NCBI GenBank assembly: GCA_004143945.1
Contig: SEHB01000007.1
Coordinates: 141,287-205,286, forward strand
Source of the DNA: Lysobacteraceae bacterium
Lineage (GTDB): Bacteria > Pseudomonadota > Gammaproteobacteria > Xanthomonadales > Rhodanobacteraceae
Direction of reading: 5' to 3'
DNA: 64,000 nucleotides
Shown: positions 57,659-64,000 of the stretch, piece after piece
Position numbering within the stretch: the first letter of the stretch is position 1
Layout: every line of letters starts with the position of its first letter
Program-made: the position numbers and the translations under genes
The notes under the pieces: model-generated
Databases searched by the model: none
Told to the model about the DNA's origin: nothing
What the model saw: only the letters and a program-made list of their open reading frames with translations

Positions 57659-57723
57659 CGCACGGCCTCGCCGTTACCGGCGCTGGCGTCATTCGGATGC
57701 TCGAACGGTGTGCAAGGTTGCAT
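57655..57723 (-). CDS. Possible short leader peptide coupled to the 123-aa gene
   Basis: 22 aa, MQPCTPFEHPNDASAGNGEA then VR, from ATG 57723. GGAGAG (complement of 57729-57734) lies 5 nt upstream, an ideal spacing. The stop codon overlaps the start of the 123-aa frame as ATGA. A good ribosome site placed before a coupled start suggests that the short frame is translated, as a leader or as a small protein. There is no homology evidence. Confidence 0.35.
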   Translation of the reverse strand: MQPCTPFEHPNDASAGNGEAVR

Positions 57724-58100
57724 GGCGACTCTCCGCAGCAAGGCCCGTGCCACATGGGCAAGTGCGCGCGCGCAGGTGCGTGCGGCAGGGCCGACCATCA
57801 GGTGCTCTCGTCCGCACCACCCGGTTGCGGGAGGGGGGGGCCGGGCGATGCGGCGAGAGGCTTTCCAAAGCGGGACAACGGTGCGGCTGTGACCCCGACA
57901 GCACGACATGAGGCAAGATGGCGCACCGACAAGGCGGTTCCGGTGGAACAGACCGTTCCAGGCCCCGACCGTGTCGGCGCGCGCATGGATGGCGGGGCCA
58001 TTCATGTACCGTGGAGTATAGTATAAAAACCGAACCCCCCAGTCCAGCCAGTACCATTGGTCATGCACTGAAGCAGGCCACCGGAGCACACCCGCCCGAC
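57724..58100. promoter_or_regulatory. Divergent control region upstream of the TetR gene
   Basis: No gene is recognised in this 377-nt stretch. It holds an operator-like cluster at 57937-57959 (GTTCC, 3 nt, GGAAC, 5 nt, GTTCC), in which the central GGAAC pairs with either neighbour. A TATAGTATAAA -10-like stretch lies at 58017-58027, unusually AT-rich for this genome, with TTCATG (58001-58006) as a weak -35. This is the probable tetR promoter, and the divergent gene is 57723. The TetR protein could repress itself or the divergent genes here; inference only. Confidence 0.4.
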
Positions 58101-58772
58101 ATGAATGCAGCCATCGCCATCGCCAGGAACAGCGGCCCCGGCCGTCCGAAGGATCTCGAGAAGCGCGCGGCCATCCTCGACGCGGCCAAGCGCCTGTTTC
58201 CGCTGAGCGGATTCGAAGGCACCAGCATGGACGCGATCGCGGCCGAAGCCGGCGTGTCCAAGCTCACGGTCTACAGCCACTTCACCGACAAGGAAACCTT
58301 GTTCTTCGCTGCGATCCGCGCGCGTTGCGAGGAGCAGATGCCGGCCACCCTGTTCGACGTCGATCAGGACGCGCCGGTACGACGCCAGCTCGAAGCGATC
58401 GGGCGCGCATTCTTTTCACTGGTGACCGCGCCCGAAGCGGTGGCGCTGAACCGGCTGCTGAACTCGGGTTCGTGTGCGAATTCCGAGAAGCTCGCGCAGC
58501 TGTTCTGGGAGGCGGGGCCACAGCGCCTGCAGGGTGGCATGCAGCAGTTCCTGCGCCATGAGGTGGACGCGGGCCAGCTCGAGATCACCGACATCCCGCG
58601 CGCGGCGTCGCAGTTCTTCGCGCTGCTCAAGGGCGACCGGCACGCGCAGCTGCTGTGCGGGCGATGCCAGTCGCCAGCGTCCGAACGAGATGACGACCTG
58701 CACGTGCGCGCGACCGTCGAGTTCTTCCTGCGCGCCTACGCGCCAGGCACGGAACGCGGCATGCCGCTCTGA
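58101..58772 (+). CDS. TetR/AcrR family transcriptional regulator
   Basis: 223 aa from ATG 58101. The DNA-binding domain is at about residues 20-75: RAAILDAAKRLFPLSGFEGTS, then the helix-turn-helix MDAIAAEAGVSKLTVYSHFTDKETLF. The C-terminal ligand/dimer domain is all-helical, with a Cys pair (LLCGRC) near residue 190. It is likely a repressor responding to a small molecule. The neighbourhood contains tolC and pcm-like genes transcribed the other way, so control of efflux is the simplest idea, but no pump genes lie nearby. Confidence 0.93.
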   Translation: MNAAIAIARNSGPGRPKDLEKRAAILDAAKRLFPLSGFEGTSMDAIAAEAGVSKLTVYSHFTDKETLFFAAIRARCEEQMPATLFDVDQDAPVRRQLEAIGRAFFSLVTAPEAVALNRLLNSGSCANSEKLAQLFWEAGPQRLQGGMQQFLRHEVDAGQLEITDIPRAASQFFALLKGDRHAQLLCGRCQSPASERDDDLHVRATVEFFLRAYAPGTERGMPL

Positions 58773-58782
58773 GGCGCCTCGC

Positions 58783-59130
58783 TCAGGCGACGAAGTCCTC
58801 TGCGTGCATGAGCCACTCGCGCAGGATGCGCTCGTCGTCGGGCCCGATGTCGATGAAACGGAAGCCGGTCCAGACGTGGCCGCGCTCGCTGCCGGCGTCG
58901 GTCCATTGCTCGTGCACGCCGACTTCGACCGGATGCAGGCGACCGTGAGAATCGGGCAGGTGGAACAGGAACTGATACAGCGCGTCCTCGACCATCGGTC
59001 GCTGCGTCACCAGCATCATGCCTTCGAGCGAGAGGTTGCCGAGCCGGCCGGCGACATCGCCGGTCATCGCGTCGATCACCTGCAGCGGCATGCCGGGGCG
59101 CTTGCGCGGCAGCCTGCGCTTTTCATTCAT
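58783..59130 (-). CDS. PilZ domain protein
   Basis: 115 aa from ATG 59130 with GGAGGA 5 nt upstream. The c-di-GMP binding RxxxR motif (Arg5 and Arg9 in RRLPR) is followed by NLSLEG (residues 32-37), a variant of the D/NxSxxG motif. The rest is the PilZ beta-barrel (LLVTQRP-like strand MMLVTQRPM, HGRLHPVEVGVHEQW, GHVWTGFRFIDI). It is a likely c-di-GMP receptor for motility or envelope control. It lies 46 nt downstream of the DUF1631 gene on the same strand. Confidence 0.9.
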   Translation of the reverse strand: MNEKRRLPRKRPGMPLQVIDAMTGDVAGRLGNLSLEGMMLVTQRPMVEDALYQFLFHLPDSHGRLHPVEVGVHEQWTDAGSERGHVWTGFRFIDIGPDDERILREWLMHAEDFVA

Positions 59131-59176
59131 CGGTTCCTCCGCCGCGGATGCCCGCGCGACACGACGTCGCGCGCCC

Positions 59177-61468
59177 TCATGGCGTAGCCCCTGCGGTGGC
59201 CGGCTCGCGCTTCTTGAGCATGTCGACGATCGCCTTCCACGCGCGATCGATCATCGAGCCCGTGGCCACGTCCGCGAGGCGTGCCTGCCCTCGCACCATG
59301 TCGCGCGCGAGCTGTTCGAGCGTGCGGTCCTCGCTGCGCGCGCCGCGCTGGTTGACGAACAGGCAATGCCCGGTGACCGGCGAGAACCACGCGAGTTTCC
59401 GGCGCGAGGTCTCGCCCTGCTGATTCAGCACGAACTCGAACCAGGTCCCGAAGGCGGTGCGCTTGAGTTGTTGCAGCATCTCGATTTCGGCGGGGCCGAG
59501 TGGCACCGGCGCCGCCGGCGCTGAGGCGGCGGGCGCCGCATCGGCGCCGCCCAGGCGCGCCTTGTGCTCGATCGCCTCGTCGATGCGCTCGAGCACATGG
59601 CGAGCCTGCTGCGTGTCCTGCGTGCTCGCGTCGGCATGCAGGTGGTCGAGGATGCTCTCGACATCGTCGGGATGCAGGCCGACCTGGCGCAGGCCCGCGT
59701 CGAGCTCGCCGCGCACTTCGGCATCGACCGATTCGTCCTCGCGCGCGGACTCCGATTGCCGCACGAGGTTGCTCGCCACGGTCAGGCGGCGGCGGAACGC
59801 CGAGCCGCCGGTTCCGTCGCGCAACGCGGCCAGCGCGAGCGCGTCGACCCAGGCATGCTCGAGCAGCGCGCGCACGCGCGGCGCCGGCCGGTGGTCCTGC
59901 ACCAGGCGCGTGATCGCGCTGCGCGCGGCGTTGCGCGCGATCTCGAGCCGGTCGCGCCCCTTGGCCGCGTCGATGTGCCGCCGTTCGACCACTTCGGCAC
60001 GGCGTGCGACGACCCGCATGTGCTGGCCGAGGTCGCCGAGCAGGTTCTCGAAGATGCCGATGTCGCCGTCGAAGTCCTGCCCGACGTGTTCGACGACCAT
60101 GCGCATGCGATCGACGAGCTCGGTGTCGGCGTCGGCATCGGAGGTGTCGATCCAGCGCGCGCCGGTCTCGGCGATCGTGTTGAGCAGTTCGCGCGCGGGA
60201 TGGTCGCGGCGCGTGAAGAAGGTCTTGTCGCCGAGCGCGACGCGCAGCACCGGCACGTGCAACTGGGTCAGCAGCGCGCGCGCGGCGCTGCCGTCGCGCA
60301 CGTCGCGCGTGATGTAGTCGAACAGCATGCCGACGAGGTCGATGGTGTCGGCATCCTCGTGCGCGAGGCCGAGCGGCTGGCCCTGCGGGCTCGCGCGGCG
60401 CAGCTTGACCAGCAGCGTGTTGCGGAAGTGTTCGGCATCGTAGCGCGGGGGTCGCGAACCCGCGCCCGCGCTGCGCTGCATCGCGCCGAGTACGCTCTGG
60501 AGGTCTTCGCGGCTCGCAGGGTGCTGCGGTTCGCGCGCGTCGTGATCGCCCGCGCCAGACGCGCGGCGACGTTGCGAGAGCAGGTCGCGCAACGTGCCGA
60601 ACAGTTCCGCGTCGGCTGCGGACGTTGCGCCTTCTTCGGCCTCGTGCGGCGTCGGAGCGGGCGCGCCCTCCGGCGGCCGCTGCGCCTGTTGCGAGGCGGC
60701 GTTGCGGCGGTAGGAAGGCGGCAGCAGGTTCGGCAGGATGCGCAGCCCGACCAGGCGCGCATTCGCGGTTTCGTAGAACATGCCGATCGGCGCGAGCGTG
60801 GCGCGGTCGAACTGGCGATAGACGATCACGCGGTGTTCGGTATCGATGTCGATCGATGCGAGCGCATGCCGGAACGCCTCGCCGAGCTGGGTCGGTCCGA
60901 GCGGCATTGCGTCGATCGGCCACGTCGGCGTGCCGGCGACGACGGCGAGGCGCTGCGCGAGTGCGTTGAGGTCGGCGCTGTTGCGGACCTCGGCCTTGCC
61001 CGCGATCTCCTGCAGAGCGAGGTCTTCCTCGAGCACGCCGGTGTCGACGAGCCCGAGCGGGGAGCGCGATGAAGGCGCATCGCCCGCGCTCGCATGCGTG
61101 GCATGCGCGGCGCGCAGCGCCGCGAGGCTGGCTTCGAGATGTTGCAGGAAGCGCGGCGCGATATCCGCGCGCGCGAGCTTGATCTCGCGCAGGCTCTCGA
61201 AATGCCGTTGTTGTTCGCCGCTGTTGCCGGCGCGCTCGGCGAGTCCGAACAGGATGTTTTCGACCTGGTCGATCGCGCGCCGCATCGCAGGCTCGAACCA
61301 GTTGCAACTGTGTTCGAGCAGGTTTTCGAGCACGCTGCGCACGCGCGGCGGCAGGTCCTGCCGCGCCGCGAGCGTGCCGAGGCTGCGGCGGTTTTCCTGC
61401 AGCCGCCGGTTTCCGCCTGTCACTGGCCCGCTCGTGCTCATGCGCCCGAACGCATCCTTTCCCGTCAT
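59177..61468 (-). CDS. DUF1631 family protein
   Basis: 763 aa from ATG 61468; ATG 61441 is an alternative with similar support. DUF1631 spans most of the protein: LPPRVRSVLENLLEHSCNWFEPAMRRAID, FESLREIKLARADIAPRFL, DLVGMLFDYITRD, PVLRVALGDKTFFTRRDHPARELLN and the C-terminal KLAWFSPVTGHCLFVNQRGAR. A PilZ-like half may be hidden in the C-terminal part; I cannot confirm. The PilZ gene follows at 46 nt, a linkage known from related genomes, suggesting second-messenger signalling. The family has no experimental function that I can cite. Confidence 0.87.
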   Translation of the reverse strand: MTGKDAFGRMSTSGPVTGGNRRLQENRRSLGTLAARQDLPPRVRSVLENLLEHSCNWFEPAMRRAIDQVENILFGLAERAGNSGEQQRHFESLREIKLARADIAPRFLQHLEASLAALRAAHATHASAGDAPSSRSPLGLVDTGVLEEDLALQEIAGKAEVRNSADLNALAQRLAVVAGTPTWPIDAMPLGPTQLGEAFRHALASIDIDTEHRVIVYRQFDRATLAPIGMFYETANARLVGLRILPNLLPPSYRRNAASQQAQRPPEGAPAPTPHEAEEGATSAADAELFGTLRDLLSQRRRASGAGDHDAREPQHPASREDLQSVLGAMQRSAGAGSRPPRYDAEHFRNTLLVKLRRASPQGQPLGLAHEDADTIDLVGMLFDYITRDVRDGSAARALLTQLHVPVLRVALGDKTFFTRRDHPARELLNTIAETGARWIDTSDADADTELVDRMRMVVEHVGQDFDGDIGIFENLLGDLGQHMRVVARRAEVVERRHIDAAKGRDRLEIARNAARSAITRLVQDHRPAPRVRALLEHAWVDALALAALRDGTGGSAFRRRLTVASNLVRQSESAREDESVDAEVRGELDAGLRQVGLHPDDVESILDHLHADASTQDTQQARHVLERIDEAIEHKARLGGADAAPAASAPAAPVPLGPAEIEMLQQLKRTAFGTWFEFVLNQQGETSRRKLAWFSPVTGHCLFVNQRGARSEDRTLEQLARDMVRGQARLADVATGSMIDRAWKAIVDMLKKREPATAGATP

Positions 61469-61503
61469 GCCGGCAGCCGGCACTGCCGCGCTGCGCCGGC
61501 CAC

Positions 61504-61538
61504 GCCCCCGCCACGCGCGGCGCGCGCGTGGCGGGGGC
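61504..61538. terminator. 15-bp perfect hairpin downstream of btuB
   Basis: GCCCCCGCCACGCGC (61504-61518) and its exact complement GCGCGTGGCGGGGGC (61524-61538) enclose a 5-nt loop. It lies 47 nt past the btuB stop on the same (minus) transcript and upstream of the DUF1631 start. Without a T-tract it is not a classical intrinsic terminator, but the very stable stem could terminate or protect the btuB mRNA. Confidence 0.6.
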
Positions 61539-61584
61539 ATTCTGGCATGACCCAACCGGCCCGAACAGGGGCGATGATCGCCGG

Positions 61585-63423
61585 TCAGGGCTGCCAGCGC
61601 AGCTCGAGGTAACCGGAACGGCCCGGCGTGTTGTAGCCGTGCACGAGCTCGTAGTCGCGGTCGGTGAGGTTCTCGAGACGCGCACCGAGGCTCCAGGCAT
61701 CGGCCAGCGTCCAGCTTGCGCGCAGGTTCAACAGCGTGAACGCGCCGAGCTGCACATCGCCGACGTCGGCGCGTCGTCCGTCGTGGTGCAGCTCGGCACC
61801 GACGCGCACGCGCGCGCCGATCGCGCGTTCGGCCACGAGCGAACCTTTGTGGCGCGCGCGCCGCAGCAGGCGCTCGCCGGTGTCGTCGTCGCGCGCGTCC
61901 TGCCAGGTCCAGTTCGCATCGAGGTTCCACGCGCCGGCGTCGAGTCGCCACGACAGCTCCGCGCCGTCGATCGCCGCGTGCGCGATGTTCTCGGCCTGGT
62001 TCTGGTGGCCGGTGAAACTGATGAGGTCGCGCACGCGCGTCGAATAGACGCTGAGTCCGAATTGCTGCAACTCGGTGGCTTGCCATTGCAGGCCGAGTTC
62101 GCTGCTGCGCGAGCGCTCGGGATCGAGGTCCGGGTTGCCCGCGAACCAGCCCCCGTAACCCGGGTCGTACAGGTCGTTCATGCTCGGGCTGCGGAAGCCG
62201 AGTCCGACGTTCGCGCGCAGGCGCAGCCGCTCGTTCGCGCGCCATCCGAGCGCGAGCGAGCCGGTGCCGGCGCCACCGAATGCGCTGTCGTCGTCGTGGC
62301 GCGCGGCGACTTCGCTTTCGAACGCGCCCCAGCTCGCGCGCCAACCCGCGAACACCGCGCGGGTATCGCGTTCGTCACGGTAGCGCGGCGTGCCGGCGAT
62401 GGTGTCGAGCGACTCGGCCCGCTCGTGCACGAAATCGACGCCGGCGACGAGCCGCTGCGCGTCTGCGACGCGGATCTCGTTCTGCCACAGGACGCTCTGG
62501 CGCCGCGTGCGGTAGTGCGCACCGAACGCGGGCGTCTGCAGGTCTTCGCGGTTGTGGCCGAACGCGAGCCGGTGGCTCCAGTTGGCGGCGAGCTCGCCGC
62601 CGATCTCGAGGCCCGCGACCTGCTGGATGATGTCGCTCTCGCCCTGGTCGAACTGCGAACGCCCCTGGCTGCGCAGGAACGAGCCGGCGACGAGCTGGCT
62701 GCCGAACCGGTGCGCCGCGCGCGCTGTCAGGTGCGTCTTGCGGAAGCCGTCGTCGTCGGGGTCGTAGCTGCAGAACGGATCGTCGGGACCATTGCAGATG
62801 CCCGGATTCGTCGACGAGTAGCCATCGACATCGCGCACGCCGACCTGCACGCTGTAGCCCTCGTCGCCGTTCCAGCGGCCGAAGCCTGCGCTGCCGGCGG
62901 CGTCGCCATGGCTGCCATGGCCGAGCGTGACGCGTGGCCCGTCGAGCCGGCGCGTGAATATCTGGATCACGCCGCCGAGCGCGTCGGAACCCCAGTAGCT
63001 CGCGCGCGGTCCGCGCACGACTTCGATGCGCTCCACCGCATCGAGCGGCAGCTGTTCGAACGCGTAGGCGCCGGTCGTCGCCGCGGCCATGCGCACGCCG
63101 TCGATCAGCACGAGCACCTGGTTCACGTTGGTGCCGCGCAGGAACAGCGAGGTCTGCTGCCCGGCGCCGCCGGTGCGGTAGAGATCGATGCCCGCTTCGA
63201 GCCGCAGCAGGTCGAGCACGTCGCGCGAGGCACTCGCGTCGATGTCCTCGCGCGTGATCACGCTGACGTCGGCGAGCGCCTCGTCGACGGTCTCGGCGAC
63301 GCGCGACGCGGTCACCTGCACCGTGGGTTGGGTCTGGATCTGGTCGGCGCGCAACGCACCGCAATACGCCGCGCACGCCGCGACGAGGATCGAACCGGCG
63401 CGAACCGGCAGTGGACTGGTCAT
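61585..63423 (-). CDS. btuB: TonB-dependent vitamin B12 receptor
   Basis: 612 aa from ATG 63423, with AAGGAG 6 nt upstream. The signal peptide ends near ALRA. The TonB box region is PTVQVTAS (33-40) and the plug domain about 42-158 (ADVSVITREDIDASASRDVL, LFLRGTNVNQVLVLIDGVR, IEVVRGPRASYWGSDALGG). A 22-strand barrel follows, ending in the TonB-C pattern ARLENLTDRDYELVHGYNTPG. The last residues LELRWQP do not end in the aromatic residue usual for outer-membrane barrels. The cobalamin riboswitch in its leader (63557-63746) supports B12 import. No btuCDF genes are in the window. Confidence 0.95.
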   Translation of the reverse strand: MTSPLPVRAGSILVAACAAYCGALRADQIQTQPTVQVTASRVAETVDEALADVSVITREDIDASASRDVLDLLRLEAGIDLYRTGGAGQQTSLFLRGTNVNQVLVLIDGVRMAAATTGAYAFEQLPLDAVERIEVVRGPRASYWGSDALGGVIQIFTRRLDGPRVTLGHGSHGDAAGSAGFGRWNGDEGYSVQVGVRDVDGYSSTNPGICNGPDDPFCSYDPDDDGFRKTHLTARAAHRFGSQLVAGSFLRSQGRSQFDQGESDIIQQVAGLEIGGELAANWSHRLAFGHNREDLQTPAFGAHYRTRRQSVLWQNEIRVADAQRLVAGVDFVHERAESLDTIAGTPRYRDERDTRAVFAGWRASWGAFESEVAARHDDDSAFGGAGTGSLALGWRANERLRLRANVGLGFRSPSMNDLYDPGYGGWFAGNPDLDPERSRSSELGLQWQATELQQFGLSVYSTRVRDLISFTGHQNQAENIAHAAIDGAELSWRLDAGAWNLDANWTWQDARDDDTGERLLRRARHKGSLVAERAIGARVRVGAELHHDGRRADVGDVQLGAFTLLNLRASWTLADAWSLGARLENLTDRDYELVHGYNTPGRSGYLELRWQP

Positions 63424-63556
63424 TGGGAACTCCTTCGCACACCCGCGTGACCAGGCGTGGCGAGGGAGCGGATGCGCGCGGACGACGGGCGCCCGTGCCC
63501 GTCCGTTGCCCGCCGCAACGCCTGGAGCCGACGCGCCTGCAAGCGCAGGCACGCAA

Positions 63557-63746
63557 ACCCCGGGCCGGTCTCCGGGCTCGCGAGCGATGCGGGCATGGCC
63601 CGTCATCGGCCGGATCGCCTTCCCGTCGCAGGGCGACAGTGGCACGAGGATCCGGTTCGACTCGCTTACCGTTGCGGGGGCAGCGCCGGTTTTCCACCGG
63701 CTTCCCGTTTCACCCGTTGCGCAGTGCTGCGCGCAGGGCACCTGAG
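63557..63746 (-). promoter_or_regulatory. Cobalamin riboswitch (RF00174-like) in the btuB leader
   Basis: On the minus strand the conserved parts appear in order. GGTGCCC opens near 63742. Then come GGGAAGCCGGTG, CTGCCCCCGCAACGGTAAG (complement at 63665-63683), GCCACTGT (63637-63644) with CGGGAAGG (about 63618-63625), and the B12 box AGCCCGGAGACCGGCC (63563-63578). The 133 nt between the B12 box and the btuB start hold short hairpins (63534-63549, 63484-63496) that could form the expression platform. Bound cobalamin should lower btuB expression. Confidence 0.95.
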
Positions 63747-63780
63747 GCGAGCGGGAGTGTAGACGGGCGCTTGCGCGGCT

Positions 63781-63969
63781 TCAATCGCGATCGGTGCCGG
63801 CGTCGACGCCGAGCAGGTCGCCGTCGTCGTCGACGCGCAGCCGCACTTCGATCGGCCGGCAGCACACTGCGCAATCCTCGACGTACTGCTGCGAACCGGC
63901 GGAGGTGTCGGCCTGCGTCTCGAACGCTTCGCCGCAGTAGGGGCAGTGGAGGGTGATGGGCTGGAGCAT
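63781..63969 (-). CDS. CPXCG motif-containing cysteine-rich protein
   Basis: 62 aa from ATG 63969. It has LHCPYCGEAF (Cys9, Cys12) and DCAVCCRPIEV (Cys33, Cys36, Cys37), a two-CxxC zinc-ribbon arrangement recognised as the CPXCG small-protein family of Gammaproteobacteria. Its role is unknown. It lies upstream of the riboswitch-btuB unit on the same strand. A GGGTGAG heptamer array sits 6 nt upstream of its start codon. Confidence 0.9.
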   Translation of the reverse strand: MLQPITLHCPYCGEAFETQADTSAGSQQYVEDCAVCCRPIEVRLRVDDDGDLLGVDAGTDRD

Positions 63970-63974
63970 GCTGT

Positions 63975-64000
63975 GGGTGAGGGGTGAGGGGTGAGGGGTG
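63975..64000. repeat. G-rich heptamer array (GGGTGAG) at the window edge
   Basis: Three GGGTGAG units (63975-63995) and a partial fourth (GGGTG) run off the right edge. With four G-tracts of three to four, the array could form a G-quadruplex on the plus strand. The unit resembles the GGGACGA/GGGGCTA units at 54968-55013. Its full length lies beyond the window. Confidence 0.85.

Noticed and set aside
57151..58026. Plus-strand open frames between the pcm-like and TetR genes
   Set aside because: Arg-rich, no ribosome site, opposite to the 123-aa frame and running through the control region.

Overview
The window is high-GC DNA (roughly 70 %) with the gene repertoire and intergenic repeat families of the Xanthomonadales/Lysobacterales (Gammaproteobacteria; a Rhodanobacteraceae- or Lysobacteraceae-like member is my inference). 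Pointers are the neighbourhood lpxL / waaA / tolC / pcm-like / tetR, the DUF2339-DUF3999 pair, a PilZ-DUF1631-btuB group, REP-like 'aGGAGCGGC...GCCGCGA' palindromes, and G-rich heptanucleotide repeats. I saw no tRNA, rRNA, CRISPR array, IS element or phage gene. Long antisense open frames are everywhere, as expected at this GC, and were discounted.

Layout. (1) 1-6523, minus strand: four tandem genes for exported beta-rich proteins (beta-helix, FG-GAP, FG-GAP, beta-helix). (2) 6758-12129, plus strand: an ECF sigma factor, a transmembrane Ser/Thr kinase with a DUF4384-like extracytoplasmic part, and a TPR-CHAT protein with a predicted signal peptide. REP-like inverted repeats border the CHAT gene. 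(3) 12488-21071: a second ECF factor, a CSLREA-type beta-helix protein, a sorbosone-dehydrogenase-like lipoprotein, and a minus-strand run of two delta-60 repeat proteins, a DUF805 protein and a PD40 propeller. (4) 21210-27804: a Tat-type amine oxidase, a TPR kinase and an LtaS-like phosphoglycerol transferase. (5) 27925-38303: glnE, DUF808, a patatin with a membrane hairpin insertion, an exported intradiol dioxygenase and a PD40-amidohydrolase fusion. (6) 38386-41385: a divergent ECF sigma factor and TPR kinase pair. (7) 41464-58772: a DUF1521-like exported protein, ELM1-like, YceI, Yip1, a Zn-finger protein, envelope glycan genes (GT4, O-antigen ligase, lpxL, waaA), tolC, a pcm-like methyltransferase and a TetR regulator. 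(8) 58783-64000: PilZ, DUF1631, and btuB preceded by a clear cobalamin riboswitch, then a CPXCG protein.

Themes. The most unusual signal is a short C-terminal signature, approximately D-x-[ILV]-F-x-D-G-F-[DE], at or next to the C-terminus of eight exported proteins that belong to four unrelated repeat folds. The same string also sits near the mature N-terminus of a ninth exported protein. It looks like a lineage-specific tag for export, processing or attachment that I cannot match to a named sorting signal. The second theme is three Hanks-type kinases and three ECF sigma factors in 35 kb, including the sigma-kinase-CHAT set whose predicted topology puts the putative protease outside the cytoplasm. 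The third theme is repeat invasion of gene ends: heptamer and long inverted repeats supply the last codons and stop codons of waaA and DUF3999 and the stop of tolC.
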